Positions 7,640 through 16,688 are shown, counted from the stretch's first letter. The stretch: 64,000 nt of DNA from Rhodobacterales bacterium 32-67-9 (GCA_002280515.1 NCEA01000032.1:1-64000); one strand, 5' to 3'. Made by a program: numbers and translations. Notes: a model not told the origin generated them from the letters alone.

Positions 7640-9079
7640 CTATTGCGCGGCCATCATCGCCTTGACCGGCCTGACGTTGTGATTGACCCGGAACAGGTTG
7701 CCCGGATCGTACTTGGCCTTGACCTCCTGCAGCCGCTTCAGGTTGCCGCCGTAGACGCCGTTCACCCGGTCGGCTTCGTCCTCGGGCATGAAGTTGATGT
7801 AGGCGGTGCCCATCGAGAATGGCGCCGTCCGTTCGAAGACCTTGCGGGCCCAGGCCCGGCAGGCATCGTCGCCGGCCTTTTCGGCCCAACGGGTGTGGAC
7901 GTTCATGATGTAATGCGCGGCGCGCTGCGGATAGGCCGTTGCATCCGGCGCCACCCGTGCCATGGCGCCGCCGACCTGGGCGATGAATATCTCGCAATCC
8001 GGCGCCGGGCTGTCGTCAAGTGCCGTCGAAAGCACGGCGATCAGGTCATCGGGAATATCGGCAAAGTCATGGCTTTTCCAGTAGTTGCGCATACCGGGCG
8101 CGAGAAGCGGATCGAAGGCTGTCTGCCATCCGGCGAAGGTGCTGGGGCCGACGACATCCGCGAGCGGCTTGCCGAGCGCACGCAGCTCCGCCAGCGCCTT
8201 TTCCGCCGCTGCCGGGTCGCCGGTATGGCAGACCGCGAAGACGAAGACCTCGCGGCCGTGCCATTCCTCGGGCAGGAACGGCAGCGGTGGCGCCTTGCGG
8301 CAGACGGTCCAGACCGCCGTCTCCTCCGGCAGGCTTGGCGCGATCTTGCGATAGGCGCGATAAAGCCGTGCGGCCTCGGCGAAGGGGTGGACGATCAGCC
8401 CGGCGAGAATCTCGCTGCGCATCGGATGCAGGGCGAACTCGAATCCCGTGACGACGCCGAAATTGCCGCCGCCGCCCCGGATCGCCCAGAACAGGTCGGA
8501 ATTCTCGGTTTCGCTGGCGCGCAGGCGCTTGCCGTTCGCGGTGACAACATCGGCGGATTTCAGGTTGTCGAGTGTCATGCCGTACTTCCGCGTCAGCCAG
8601 CCGAAGCCGCCGCCGAGCGTCAGCCCGGCGATGCCGGTGGTGGAGTTGATGCCCATCGGCAGGACAAGGCCGTTGGCCGCCGTTTCCTGGTCAACATCGC
8701 CCAGCGTGGCGCCGGGCTCGACCCAGGCGGTTTTCGCGGCGGTATCGACGCGAACCGACTTCATCAGCGAGAGGTCCAGAAGCACGGCGCCCTCGGCGAC
8801 AGAGTGGCCCGCGATCTGGTGCCCGCCGCTGCGGATCGAGATCAGGAGGCCGTTCTCGCGCGCGAAGTTGACCGCCGCGCAGACGTCGGCGGCCCCGAGG
8901 GCGCGGACAACCAATCCGGGCTTGCGGTCCACCATTGCGTTCCAGACGGTCCGGGCCTCCTCGTACCCGGCTTCGCCGCTCAGGGCGACTGTTCCGCGAA
9001 CTCCCGCGCGAAGCGCCCCCACGGCGTCTTCGGACACGGCCACCGGAATCGACTCGAGACTACGGATTTGCACTGTCAT
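7640..9079 (-). CDS. FAD-dependent oxidoreductase of the berberine-bridge/PCMH type
   Basis: 479 residues from ATG 9079 (AGGAGG upstream). The N-terminal PCMH FAD domain includes SIRSGGHQIAGHS, whose His normally carries the covalent flavin bond, and LTLGGGFGWLTRKYGMTLDNL. The C-terminal BBE domain ends YGGNLKRLQEVKAKYDPGNLFRVNHN, the hallmark of the family. The second covalent site, a Cys in plant enzymes, is replaced here (MGINSTTG), so at most single covalent attachment is expected. Substrate unknown; relatives oxidise sugars, alcohols or natural products. The P450 gene lies upstream on the same strand, 109 bp away. Confidence 0.88.
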   Translation of the reverse strand: MTVQIRSLESIPVAVSEDAVGALRAGVRGTVALSGEAGYEEARTVWNAMVDRKPGLVVRALGAADVCAAVNFARENGLLISIRSGGHQIAGHSVAEGAVLLDLSLMKSVRVDTAAKTAWVEPGATLGDVDQETAANGLVLPMGINSTTGIAGLTLGGGFGWLTRKYGMTLDNLKSADVVTANGKRLRASETENSDLFWAIRGGGGNFGVVTGFEFALHPMRSEILAGLIVHPFAEAARLYRAYRKIAPSLPEETAVWTVCRKAPPLPFLPEEWHGREVFVFAVCHTGDPAAAEKALAELRALGKPLADVVGPSTFAGWQTAFDPLLAPGMRNYWKSHDFADIPDDLIAVLSTALDDSPAPDCEIFIAQVGGAMARVAPDATAYPQRAAHYIMNVHTRWAEKAGDDACRAWARKVFERTAPFSMGTAYINFMPEDEADRVNGVYGGNLKRLQEVKAKYDPGNLFRVNHNVRPVKAMMAAQ

Positions 9080-9188
9080 GGCGTTTCCTCCTTGTGGACT
9101 GCTAGGTCTTGCCTGCAGAAACGCCGCTGTCACCTATATCAGATCGCGCCACTTTCTCCAAAGGCTTCCGGCGGGTCCCGGGGCCGGA

Positions 9189-10388
9189 TCAGTCCACGCC
9201 GCGCCCGCCGCTCCTTACCATCAGCCGTTCGAGTCCGTGGAAGTGGTAGAGGTTCGCGTAGCGCGGCGGTTCGGCGAGCGCGAGGCCGGGGAGCCGCTCG
9301 AAGAGGATCGGCAGGGCGGTCTGGAGTTCGAGCCGCGCCAGTGGCGCACCGACGCAGAAATGCAGGCCGGCGCCAAAGCTGAGGTTGGCCTTGACGGGAC
9401 GGTTTGGCCGGAAGCGGCCCGGCGCGTCCCACATGCCGGGGTCGCGGTTGGCGGCGGCAAGCAGGCAGCCGACCTCGTCGCCGCGGCGGAAGCGGTGGCC
9501 GGCGATCTCGACATCCTCGTAGGCGTGGCGGGTGAAGAGATGCAGCGGCGGATCGAAGCGGAGGATTTCCTCGGTGGTGGCCTCGACCGCGTCCGGTATA
9601 AGGGTGTCAGCGCCGTATCCGTTCTCGATCAATGCCTTGATGCCGTTTCCTAACGTTTGAACCGTGGCCTCGTGCCTGGCATTCAGAAGAAGGATGCAGG
9701 TGGCGATCATCTCGCCCGACGAGAGTTTCTCGCCCTCCGCCCCGGCGGCGATGAGGTGGGTGATGAGGTCGTCGGCCGGCCGGCTGCGGCGCTCCTCGAT
9801 ATGGGCCTTGAGGAAGGCAACGAAGGCTTCGGTCGCGGCGACGGCGGCGTCCTCGGTCGCGCGGCTGCGGCGGGCCTGATACATCCCCACCATCGCGTTC
9901 GACCAGCCGAGAAGGTCGTCTGCCCGGTCCTCGGGCACGCCGAGGAGACGCGCGATGACGATCACCGGGAGTCGCTGGGCGAACTGCCGGAGAAGATCGA
10001 CCTCGCCTGCCGGGAGGGCGTCGATGAGCTGGTGCGAGAGGAATGCGATGTCGGGCTGGAGCGCGGCGATGCGCCGCGAGGTGAAGGCCCTTAGCACCAG
10101 CGAGCGAAGCCGCGTGTGGCGCGGCGGCTCCAGCTCCAGCATCGAATGCGCCTCGACCGCGTAGAAGGGGCGGAGGTGATCGGGCACGGGCTTGCGCTGT
10201 TCCTCCGGCACCTCGCGGCCGAAGCGGCGGTCGCGCAGGATCGCGCCCACGGTGGCGGCGGAGGTGGCGCAGACGAGGCCATATTCCTGCCAGTGAAAGA
10301 GCGGGCCGGCCTTTCGGGCGCGTTCGTAGAACGGGTAGGGGTTCTGCACGAAGGCGGCGGCGGTCGGGGATTGGCTGAGGCTTCGCAT
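9189..10388 (-). CDS. Cytochrome P450
   Basis: 399 residues, bacterial class I P450 size. Seen: the haem-thiolate loop FGAGLHFCVG with Cys345, the K-helix ExxR (E274-R277) and the C-helix PPRHTRLRSLV. The I-helix reads NARHEAT (236-242), where most P450s have AGxE/D-T-T: Gly is replaced by Arg and the usual catalytic Thr by Ala, with a Thr one position later. This could alter oxygen activation. No ferredoxin partner lies alongside, although fpr is about 5 kb away. Substrate is not predictable. Confidence 0.92.
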   Translation of the reverse strand: MRSLSQSPTAAAFVQNPYPFYERARKAGPLFHWQEYGLVCATSAATVGAILRDRRFGREVPEEQRKPVPDHLRPFYAVEAHSMLELEPPRHTRLRSLVLRAFTSRRIAALQPDIAFLSHQLIDALPAGEVDLLRQFAQRLPVIVIARLLGVPEDRADDLLGWSNAMVGMYQARRSRATEDAAVAATEAFVAFLKAHIEERRSRPADDLITHLIAAGAEGEKLSSGEMIATCILLLNARHEATVQTLGNGIKALIENGYGADTLIPDAVEATTEEILRFDPPLHLFTRHAYEDVEIAGHRFRRGDEVGCLLAAANRDPGMWDAPGRFRPNRPVKANLSFGAGLHFCVGAPLARLELQTALPILFERLPGLALAEPPRYANLYHFHGLERLMVRSGGRGVD

Positions 10389-10439
10389 CGCGGCTCCGGC
10401 AACGGGTCGGACCGAGCTAACCCCGGTGGCGCGCCGGTT

Positions 10440-11357
10440 TCAAGACACCCGGGGGCGGCCCTGGGCAATGATCACGCCAAGCGCCACCACCGCGGCGCCG
10501 ACACCCTGGCCCCAGCTCCATTCCGTGCCGAAGGCCAGCGCGATGAGCATGACGTAGAAGGGCGCGATGTTGATGTGCATCGAGGCGATGCCGATGCCGA
10601 GCCCGGCGACGCCGATCATGAACAGCACCTGCGACAGCGCCAGAGACCCGATCGCGTAGATTGCGAGATAGGTCCATTCGCGCGGCCCGATCGCCGCCCA
10701 GGGGATCGTCTCGCCGCCGAATGCCGTCCAGGCGATCTGGGCGATCACCAGCGCCAGCGCGGCGCCGGCGAGGGTGACGGCGCTTCGTGCCAGCGCGGTA
10801 TGGCCGGGCAGGGCAATGACCGAGGCGCGCGATCCCCAGCTGAAGATCACGACCGAGGCGAAGGCCGCAAAGGCGCCGAGCCCGAGGTGGAGGTTGCCCA
10901 TCCGGGCGGCGTAGGTGGCGATCCCGCCGACAACGCTGAGGATCAGCCCGATGATGAGCCGCCGGTTCAGCCGCCGCCCGTCATGCAGGCATTCGAGTGC
11001 GATCCCGGCGACCGGCATCGTCGCGGCGATGACGGCGACGGTGATCCCGTCGGTGTGCTGCTGCGCATAGACGAGAAGCCAGGCGCCGAGCCCGAAGCCG
11101 ATGGCCCCGACCCGGAGCCCTTTCGCCCAGTCGGCACGCCTGAGGGCGCCGCCGCCCTCGACCAGCCCCCAGAGCGGGATGAGGAAGAGGGCCGCCAGCG
11201 TCATCCGGATCACCGAGACGGTCAGGGAGGACAATGTGGTCAGCAGGGCATCGGCAAGCGGGAACCCTACCGCCCAGATCGCCATCGAGGCGACGCAGGC
11301 AAGGTTCGCAAGCAGCCTCGGGTTGCGCGGGGCGGGGAAATCGGTGGCTGTCGACAA
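10440..11357 (-). CDS. EamA/DMT family transporter (about ten membrane segments)
   Basis: About 305 residues with two EamA repeats. The first starts at LANLACVASMAIWAVGFPLADALL and the second near HLGLGAFAAFASVVIFSWGSRAS; hydrophobic helices alternate throughout. Members export small metabolites or amino acids across the inner membrane. The start is uncertain: no good ATG is available after the tpiA stop, and I chose TTG at 11357 (preceded by CGGAG), though in-frame GTGs upstream are possible. It lies downstream of tpiA on the same strand, a 94-bp gap with the chosen start. Confidence 0.8.
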   Translation of the reverse strand: MSTATDFPAPRNPRLLANLACVASMAIWAVGFPLADALLTTLSSLTVSVIRMTLAALFLIPLWGLVEGGGALRRADWAKGLRVGAIGFGLGAWLLVYAQQHTDGITVAVIAATMPVAGIALECLHDGRRLNRRLIIGLILSVVGGIATYAARMGNLHLGLGAFAAFASVVIFSWGSRASVIALPGHTALARSAVTLAGAALALVIAQIAWTAFGGETIPWAAIGPREWTYLAIYAIGSLALSQVLFMIGVAGLGIGIASMHINIAPFYVMLIALAFGTEWSWGQGVGAAVVALGVIIAQGRPRVS

Positions 11358-11451
11358 GGACGGGAGGCTCCGCGCGGGGGTCGTTCCGGCGGATGCTGCC
11401 ACGGTCCCCACCGCGCCCGCGCATCCGGGAGCGACAAAAAGGTCGGGAATG

Positions 11452-12195
11452 TCAGGCGGCGTCGAGCGCCGCGACGATCGCGCCGAAATCGGCGGCCTTG
11501 AGGCTCGCCCCGCCGACGAGGGCGCCGTCGACATTCGAGGTCGCGAAGATCTCGGCCGCGTTCGAGGGTTTCACCGATCCGCCGTAAAGCAGGCGGATGC
11601 CCTCGGCATCGCCGAAGCGCCGGGCAAGTCCGGCGCGCAGGAAGTCGTGCACCTCGGCGATCTGCCCGAGCGTCGGGGTGCGGCCGGTGCCGATGGCCCA
11701 GACCGGTTCATAGGCGATGACGGTGTTCTTCGCCGTCGCGCCGTCGGGGACCGAACCCTGAAGTTGGGCGCCGATGACGGCGAGCGTCTTTCCCGCGTCG
11801 CGCTCGGCTTCGGTTTCGCCGACGCAGACGATCGCGATCAGGCCGGCGGCATGGGCCGCCTCGGCCTTGGCGCGGACCAGCGCGTCACTTTCGCCGTGAT
11901 CGGCGCGGCGCTCGGAATGGCCGAGGATGACGTAGCGCGCGCCGGCATCGGCCAGCATCGCTGCGGAAATGTCGCCGGTATGGGCGCCGGAGGCCTTGGG
12001 ATGGCAATCCTGGCCACCGACCGCGACCGGCCCCTTGCCGGCCTTCCAAGCCATCTGCGCGACCAGCGTCGCCGGGGGACAGATCAGTATCTCCGAGCGC
12101 GGGTCGGGATGGGCGGTCGCCAGCGCCTCGATCTCGGCGAGGCTTTCCGCTGTGCCGTTCATCTTCCAGTTCCCGGCCGCGAGTTTCCGCCGCAT
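11452..12195 (-). CDS. tpiA: Triosephosphate isomerase
   Basis: 247 residues from ATG 12195 (GGGAGG upstream). It interconverts dihydroxyacetone phosphate and glyceraldehyde 3-phosphate. Visible active-site blocks are the N-terminal AGNWKMNG (catalytic Lys), ILGHSERR (catalytic His) and [11 protein letters not shown] (catalytic Glu plus the start of loop 6), then [11 protein letters not shown] for phosphate binding. Full length. The start lies 11 bp after the TfoX-domain gene stop, so the two are probably cotranscribed. Confidence 0.95.
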   Translation of the reverse strand: MRRKLAAGNWKMNGTAESLAEIEALATAHPDPRSEILICPPATLVAQMAWKAGKGPVAVGGQDCHPKASGAHTGDISAAMLADAGARYVILGHSERRADHGESDALVRAKAEAAHAAGLIAIVCVGETEAERDAGKTLAVIGAQLQGSVPDGATAKNTVIAYEPVWAIGTGRTPTLGQIAEVHDFLRAGLARRFGDAEGIRLLYGGSVKPSNAAEIFATSNVDGALVGGASLKAADFGAIVAALDAA

Positions 12196-12206
12196 GATCG
12201 CCTCCC

Positions 12207-12533
12207 TCACTTCAATTCGTCCAAAGCCTGCCGGGCGAGCATGCAGGCGCGCGCGGGATCGTCAAGGGCGTCATCGGGTAGCCGCCAGTAGGGCATCGCC
12301 GTGGTCTTCGCGCCGTCGCGGGAATAGGTCCAGCGCTGCCATCCCTCCGTCTCGACACGCTCGGCGAAGGTGCGAGAACCCTTGAGCCAGATCGAGCCGT
12401 CGGATTGGAGAATGGCGAAGATCGTGCCGTCGCGGTAAAGGCAAAGCCCGCCCATCATCTTGCGGGTGGACAAGGGGCCGAGCCCGTCGAAGAGTTCCAG
12501 CGCGAAGGCGATGTCGCCGTCGGAAACGCTCAT
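12207..12533 (-). CDS. TfoX/Sxy N-terminal-domain protein
   Basis: 108 residues. The sequence [26 protein letters not shown] and [13 protein letters not shown] are diagnostic for the TfoX N-terminal domain. In gammaproteobacteria full-length TfoX/Sxy activates competence genes with CRP; stand-alone N-domain proteins like this one are common in alphaproteobacteria and their role is undefined. ATG 12533 overlaps the Fe-S carrier stop as ATGA, so the two are translationally coupled. Confidence 0.85.
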   Translation of the reverse strand: MSVSDGDIAFALELFDGLGPLSTRKMMGGLCLYRDGTIFAILQSDGSIWLKGSRTFAERVETEGWQRWTYSRDGAKTTAMPYWRLPDDALDDPARACMLARQALDELK

Positions 12534-12898
12534 GCCCCGGCGCCGTCGGGCACGTCCTTGAACTTGATCGATTCGCCGCAGCCGCAGGCCTCGGCGACGT
12601 TCGGGTTGTTGAAGCGGAAGCCGGATTCCAGGAGAGCGGTCTCGTAGTCGATCTCGGTCCCGAAGAGGAACATCTGTGCCATCGGCGCGATCATCACCCG
12701 CGCGCCGTCCTGTTCCACGACCTCGTCCATCGGGCCGGGTTCGGCGGCGAATTCCATCGTGTATTCCATGCCCGCGCAGCCACCCTTCTTGACGCCGAGC
12801 TTCAGCCCGTAGGCGCCGTCCTTGGCCATCAGCCGGCTGATCTGCGCCACCGCGCGCGGGGTGAGCGTCACCGGGGATTTTCCGGGAATGCCGAACAT
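12530..12898 (-). CDS. A-type iron-sulfur carrier (HesB/IscA/SufA/ErpA family)
   Basis: 122 residues. The three ligand cysteines of A-type carriers are present: one in KKGGCAGMEY (about residue 41) and two in EACGCGES near the C-terminus. The start at MFGIPGKSPVTLTPRA fits the family. These proteins deliver Fe-S clusters to target enzymes. No suf operon is adjacent, but sufT-type DUF59 lies 1.5 kb away. It cannot be assigned confidently to SufA versus ErpA from sequence alone. Confidence 0.92.
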   Translation of the reverse strand: MFGIPGKSPVTLTPRAVAQISRLMAKDGAYGLKLGVKKGGCAGMEYTMEFAAEPGPMDEVVEQDGARVMIAPMAQMFLFGTEIDYETALLESGFRFNNPNVAEACGCGESIKFKDVPDGAGA

Positions 12899-12924
12899 GT
12901 CCGTCTCCGTTTCCTGCCCTCAAT

Positions 12925-13644
12925 CTAGGGCGCGGGCGCCGCGATCTCAATGGGCGGCAGCGCGCTTGCGAGCCAGAGCGTCGCATAGGCCGCCGCCAGC
13001 GCCCAGCCGAAGGAGGCGAGCGTGCCGATGATGACGTATTCGCTGGCATGCTGGTTCTTCGAGACGGTGTCGAAGCGCAGCACCGATTTCGCCGCGATGA
13101 GAAAACCGATGCCGGCCGGCTGCCCGACGAGGACGAAGAGAAAGATCAGCGCCCGTTCGAGGTTGCCGATCATCCTTCCGCCGTTGGGAAGGCCCTTGGG
13201 CAGGTCGTCGGGCTGGTAGTCGAGCATCAGGAAGCCGACCGCGAATCCGCCTGCCCGCACGGTCAGTATGCCGCCGGCGAGATAGGCCATGAGCGCTGGC
13301 GCCGCCGTTACGCCTGCCCAGGCCCCGCCGGCAACCAGATCGGGCCGGAACCAGGCGAGCGCCGCGAGGCTGAGCAGATGCGCGCCCTGATCGGCGAGAA
13401 AGGCGGTCAGGCCGGGTTCGGCGACGCGGGCCTTCGCCGCGTCGATGGCGACGTGCAGGACGGAGAGCGCCAGGAGTTCCCACGCGTCGATCCGGCCGGT
13501 CGCGGCCTGAGCCGTGGCCAGCACGATGGCGCCGTGCAGCAGCAGGACCGCGGGGCGGCGCTTGTTGGCGGCGATCCACGAGGTCTGGAAGACGAAATCG
13601 GCCAGCGCATGGGCGAGGAGGAGTGCTGCGAAGGTTTCAATCAT
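12925..13644 (-). CDS. DUF3307 integral membrane protein coupled to SatD
   Basis: 239 residues, mostly hydrophobic, with roughly six or seven membrane segments. Conserved polar blocks lie in or near the membrane: HALADFVFQ (residues 12-20), LHVAIDAAKAR (63-73), GRMIGNLERALIFLFVLVGQP (156-176) and IAAKSVLRFD followed by ASEYVIIGTLASFGWAL (183-216). This is the DUF3307 pattern; its biochemical function is unknown. Conserved His, Asp, Glu, Arg and Lys in helices suggest an enzyme, transporter or channel rather than a passive anchor. ATG 13644 overlaps the SatD stop as ATGA, so the proteins are made together. Confidence 0.85.
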   Translation of the reverse strand: MIETFAALLLAHALADFVFQTSWIAANKRRPAVLLLHGAIVLATAQAATGRIDAWELLALSVLHVAIDAAKARVAEPGLTAFLADQGAHLLSLAALAWFRPDLVAGGAWAGVTAAPALMAYLAGGILTVRAGGFAVGFLMLDYQPDDLPKGLPNGGRMIGNLERALIFLFVLVGQPAGIGFLIAAKSVLRFDTVSKNQHASEYVIIGTLASFGWALAAAYATLWLASALPPIEIAAPAP

Positions 13645-14279
13645 CGCGCGTCTCCGTCGCCGGCGGTTTCCCAACCCTGTAACGCGCGCCGGATCGCGGC
13701 CGTTCCCGCCCCGGAGAGCCGGTAGCTGACTGCCTGGCTCGATATGCCAAGGCGCGCCGCGATCTCGGCCTGGGTCGGGTCGGCCGGGTCGAGGGCGAGC
13801 GCGCTCGCCTCCGCCTGTTCTGGGGTCCAGCGCGACAGGCGTTCCTCCAGAAGATCGACCACCGCAAGATGGATCGGCGTCAGACCGCTTCCGCCGACCG
13901 CCAGCCGCATGTCGCGCCGCAAGCCTTCGAGAGCGCGGCCCGAGCTTTCGAACGCCGCCCCATGCGCATCCGAGAGGTCGCCGCTCCCGAGGCTCCCGGC
14001 AGCACCAAGGCCGATGGCGATGCGGGTCGGCGGGACGTCGGGCGCGGCGCGGAGCCGGGCCGCCAGAAGAATCGCGGCGCGCAAGGCCCTTGCCGGTGGG
14101 GCGACGACCATCTGCCATCCGTCGCCGCGATAGCGGGTGAAGCGGGCTGGAATCCCGCCGGGCCAGCGCGCGATATCCTCCGCCGTCCTCTCGATGAGGG
14201 TCATCGCCCGTTCGACCGCGTCATATCCCGCGTCGGTGGAGCCGATGAGGTCGCCCGTGAGAACTGCAATGGTCGGCAT
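13641..14279 (-). CDS. SatD-family protein: cyclase-like palm domain plus C-terminal HTH
   Basis: 212 residues from ATG 14279. Residues 1-125 resemble a class III nucleotidyl-cyclase/GGDEF palm: TGDLIGST (8-15, Asp10) and YRGDGWQ (50-56, Asp53) match the two metal-binding Asp motifs, and RIAIGLGAAG (86-95) with GAAFESSGRALEGL (107-120) resembles the cyclase C-terminal half, with Arg116 kept but the usual Asn replaced by Ser. Residues 166-192 (DPADPTQAEIAARLGISSQAVSYRLS) form a clear HTH. The protein could bind a nucleotide and DNA; catalysis is unproven. Operator-like repeats lie just upstream, suggesting autoregulation. Cotranslated with DUF3307. Confidence 0.8.
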   Translation of the reverse strand: MPTIAVLTGDLIGSTDAGYDAVERAMTLIERTAEDIARWPGGIPARFTRYRGDGWQMVVAPPARALRAAILLAARLRAAPDVPPTRIAIGLGAAGSLGSGDLSDAHGAAFESSGRALEGLRRDMRLAVGGSGLTPIHLAVVDLLEERLSRWTPEQAEASALALDPADPTQAEIAARLGISSQAVSYRLSGAGTAAIRRALQGWETAGDGDAR

Positions 14280-14292
14280 GAAAGCCTTCAAA

Positions 14293-14356
14293 CTTGATCT
14301 TTCTGGTATCAAGTCATATGGCTTGTTGAGGAAAAAATCAAGCTATTTGGCTTGAT
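14293..14356. promoter_or_regulatory. Tandem operator-like inverted repeats upstream of satD
   Basis: Site 2 (14337-14356) is a perfect dyad ATCAAGC-TATTTG-GCTTGAT. Site 1 (14308-14327) is a close copy, ATCAAGT-CATATG-GCTTGTT, with start-to-start spacing of 29 bp. A further half-site CTTGAT is at 14293-14298. All lie in the 76-bp gap between the sufT stop and the satD start, so they overlap the satD promoter. They are good candidates for binding by the SatD HTH. Confidence 0.65.
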
Positions 14357-14721
14357 CACATGAAGCCGAGTTCGAGCCGCGCCTCGTCGGACATCATATC
14401 CATGCCCCATTGCGGCTCGAAGGTCATCTGGACGTCAACCTGCTTCACCCCGTCGAGCGGTTCCACCGCGTCGGCGACCCAGCCTGGCATCTCGCCCGCC
14501 ACCGGACAGCCCGGCGCGGTCAGGGTCATGACGATCCCGACCTCGTTCTCGGGCGAGATGTCGATCGTGTAGATCAGTCCAAGATCGAAGATATTGACCG
14601 GGATTTCAGGGTCATAGACCGAGCGGCACGCCTCCACGACGCGCTCGTAGAGCGGGTGGTCGGTCGTCGACGGCTTGATCAGGGGCGTACCCTCGACCGG
14701 GGCGGTGATTTCGGCGGTCAT
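14356..14721 (-). CDS. sufT: SUF system Fe-S assembly protein SufT (DUF59/MIP18)
   Basis: 121 residues from ATG 14721. The DUF59 core is plain: VYDPEIPVNIFDLGLIYTIDI, then MTLTAPGCPVAGEMPGWV with the conserved Cys, then VQMTFEPQWGMDMMSDEARLELGF. SufT-type proteins support Fe-S cluster maturation under high demand. It is the last conserved part of suf operons in many bacteria, but here the gene is alone apart from the nearby A-type carrier. The Shine-Dalgarno is weak. Its stop touches the satD operator region. Confidence 0.88.
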   Translation of the reverse strand: MTAEITAPVEGTPLIKPSTTDHPLYERVVEACRSVYDPEIPVNIFDLGLIYTIDISPENEVGIVMTLTAPGCPVAGEMPGWVADAVEPLDGVKQVDVQMTFEPQWGMDMMSDEARLELGFM

Positions 14722-14900
14722 CTGCGTCTCACTGGTTTGTTGACTGAATATATAGGGAATTGCCCGGGGGTCGTAAAGACTGGGCGCGTCCGGACCGGTC
14801 GCGACGCGTCCTGAAGGGAAAGGCGTGCGCCCGCCCGGCGGGCGCTCGGCTGGATCACGCCCCTTCAAATGCGCCCTGCGACCGGATAAGAGCGGCCCTC

Positions 14901-16031
14901 ATGACCACACGCTTTTCCTTTGACCTCGATGCAACCGACGGCCGCGCCCGGACCGGAACCATCCGCACGCCGCGCGGAGATATCCGCACGCCCGCCTTCA
15001 TGCCGGTCGGCACCGCCGCGACGGTGAAGGCGATGCTGCCCGAAAGTGTCCGGGCGACCGGCGCAGATATCCTGCTCGGCAACACTTATCACCTGATGCT
15101 GCGCCCCACCGCGGAACGCATCGCCCGGCTCGGCGGGCTCCACCGCTTCATGAACTGGGAGCGGCCGATCCTCACCGATTCGGGCGGCTTCCAGGTGATG
15201 AGCCTCGCCGCGCTGCGCAAGCTGACCGAGGAGGGTGTGCGATTCTCCTCCCATATCGACGGCTCGAAGCACATGCTGAGCCCCGAACGCTCGATGGAGA
15301 TCCAGCGGCTTCTCGGCTCCGATATCGTCATGTGCTTCGACGAATGCCCGGCCCTGCCGGCGACCGAGGAGGAGGTCGCGAAGTCGATGCGGCTGTCGAT
15401 GCGCTGGGCTGAGCGGTCACGCGACGCCTTCGGCGACCGGCCCGGACATGCGCTGTTCGGGATCATGCAGGGCGGCGTTACGCGCGAGTTGCGCGAGGAA
15501 AGTGCCAAGGCGCTGACCGAAATCGGCTTTGACGGCTACGCCGTCGGCGGCCTCGCGGTGGGCGAGGGGCAGGAGGCGATGTTCTCGGTCCTCGACTACG
15601 CGCCGGACTTCCTGCCGGCAGACAGGCCGCGCTACCTCATGGGGGTCGGCAAGCCCGACGATATCGTCGGCGCGGTGGAGCGCGGCATCGACATGATGGA
15701 TTGCGTCCTGCCGTCTCGGTCGGGCCGCACCGGGCAGGCCTTCACCCGCCGCGGCGTCGTCAACATCAAGAACGCCCGCCACATGGACGATCCGCGCCCG
15801 CTGGACGAGGCCTGCGCCTGCCCGGCCTGCCGGAGCTACAGCCGTGCCTACCTGCACCATGTCTTCCGCTCTGGCGAAATCATCGCCTCGATGCTGTTGA
15901 CCTGGCACAATTTGCACTATTATCAGGAGCTTATGCAGGGCCTTCGCGAAGCGATCGGGGAGGGGCGGCTGGCGGGGTACGTCGCCGATTTCCACGCCAC
16001 CCGTGCGGCCGGCGATATCGAGCCGCTCTGA
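14901..16031 (+). CDS. tgt: tRNA-guanine(34) transglycosylase
   Basis: 376 residues from ATG 14901. It exchanges the wobble guanine of GUN anticodons for preQ1 in queuosine synthesis. Seen: [13 protein letters not shown] (substrate/active-site Asp), [11 protein letters not shown], the catalytic-loop [27 protein letters not shown], and the zinc site [16 protein letters not shown] near residue 305. Full length. The other queuosine gene here, queA, is at 52.5 kb rather than adjacent. One of its substrates, tRNA-Asp(GUC), is encoded at 22 kb. Confidence 0.95.
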   Translation: MTTRFSFDLDATDGRARTGTIRTPRGDIRTPAFMPVGTAATVKAMLPESVRATGADILLGNTYHLMLRPTAERIARLGGLHRFMNWERPILTDSGGFQVMSLAALRKLTEEGVRFSSHIDGSKHMLSPERSMEIQRLLGSDIVMCFDECPALPATEEEVAKSMRLSMRWAERSRDAFGDRPGHALFGIMQGGVTRELREESAKALTEIGFDGYAVGGLAVGEGQEAMFSVLDYAPDFLPADRPRYLMGVGKPDDIVGAVERGIDMMDCVLPSRSGRTGQAFTRRGVVNIKNARHMDDPRPLDEACACPACRSYSRAYLHHVFRSGEIIASMLLTWHNLHYYQELMQGLREAIGEGRLAGYVADFHATRAAGDIEPL

Positions 16032-16088
16032 CGACCGTCGACCGGCGCGCGCGCGTTGGCAACGTGTCGGTCCTGTCCCAGCGGTATC

Positions 16089-16568
16089 TCAGCCGTGGGT
16101 CAGGTAGATCGACATCTGCTTCAGGGTCATGTGCACGGCGGGCGACAGCGCCTCGACGCTTTCCGTCAGGTCGTGCAATTCGCCAAGATCGGCCTCCAGC
16201 CCGGCGATCTCGTCATCGGTCATGTCGCGGTCGGAGCGCGAAAAGCCGGCCATGCTGCGCTTCCCGTTGCGGGCCAGCGCAATGACGGTGCCGTGGTTCA
16301 GCCCGAATTCACGGGCGCGCGTCATGACGCCGGCCGGATCGGCAAGGTCGCGCCAGCGGATCGTGCCTTCGTTCTCGAACCCCCAGCGCACGACCGGATC
16401 GTGCAAGACAAGCCCTTCGCGGGAATAGGTGTCGAGCCAATCCTTCGCGTAGGACTGAAACAGATATTTTGGCGAGGTGAAGCGGACATGGAGGGCAATC
16501 GCGAAGCCCGCCGGGCTCGCCTGATGCAGGCGTGCCAGAAGCGCGCTGATCCGATCCTCACTGTCCAT
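16089..16568 (-). CDS. LuxR-type autoinducer-binding protein lacking the DNA-binding domain
   Basis: 159 residues from ATG 16568 (GAGGGA upstream; ATG 16580 also possible). It is essentially only an autoinducer-binding domain. The TraR ligand residues are all present with exact spacing: Trp44, Tyr48, Asp57 (in HDPV) and Trp72. It stops at ALSPAVHMTLKQMSIYLTHG, where a GerE HTH domain would begin, so the DNA-binding half is missing. The stop is genuine in this sequence and the downstream sequence leads directly to the tgt end. It is divergent from the full LuxR. It may bind the signal or form inactive heterodimers with LuxR (inference, by analogy with TrlR). Confidence 0.85.
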   Translation of the reverse strand: MDSEDRISALLARLHQASPAGFAIALHVRFTSPKYLFQSYAKDWLDTYSREGLVLHDPVVRWGFENEGTIRWRDLADPAGVMTRAREFGLNHGTVIALARNGKRSMAGFSRSDRDMTDDEIAGLEADLGELHDLTESVEALSPAVHMTLKQMSIYLTHG

Positions 16569-16688
16569 TGCGTCCCTCATGTCCCACAGTCTTCCTTCGT
16601 CCGCCAATTCGTGCCATATCCGGACTGCCGCCACAACTCTGGGTCGTTTTTCGGCGACCCGCCTGCACGCAAACAGGAAGACGATAGC

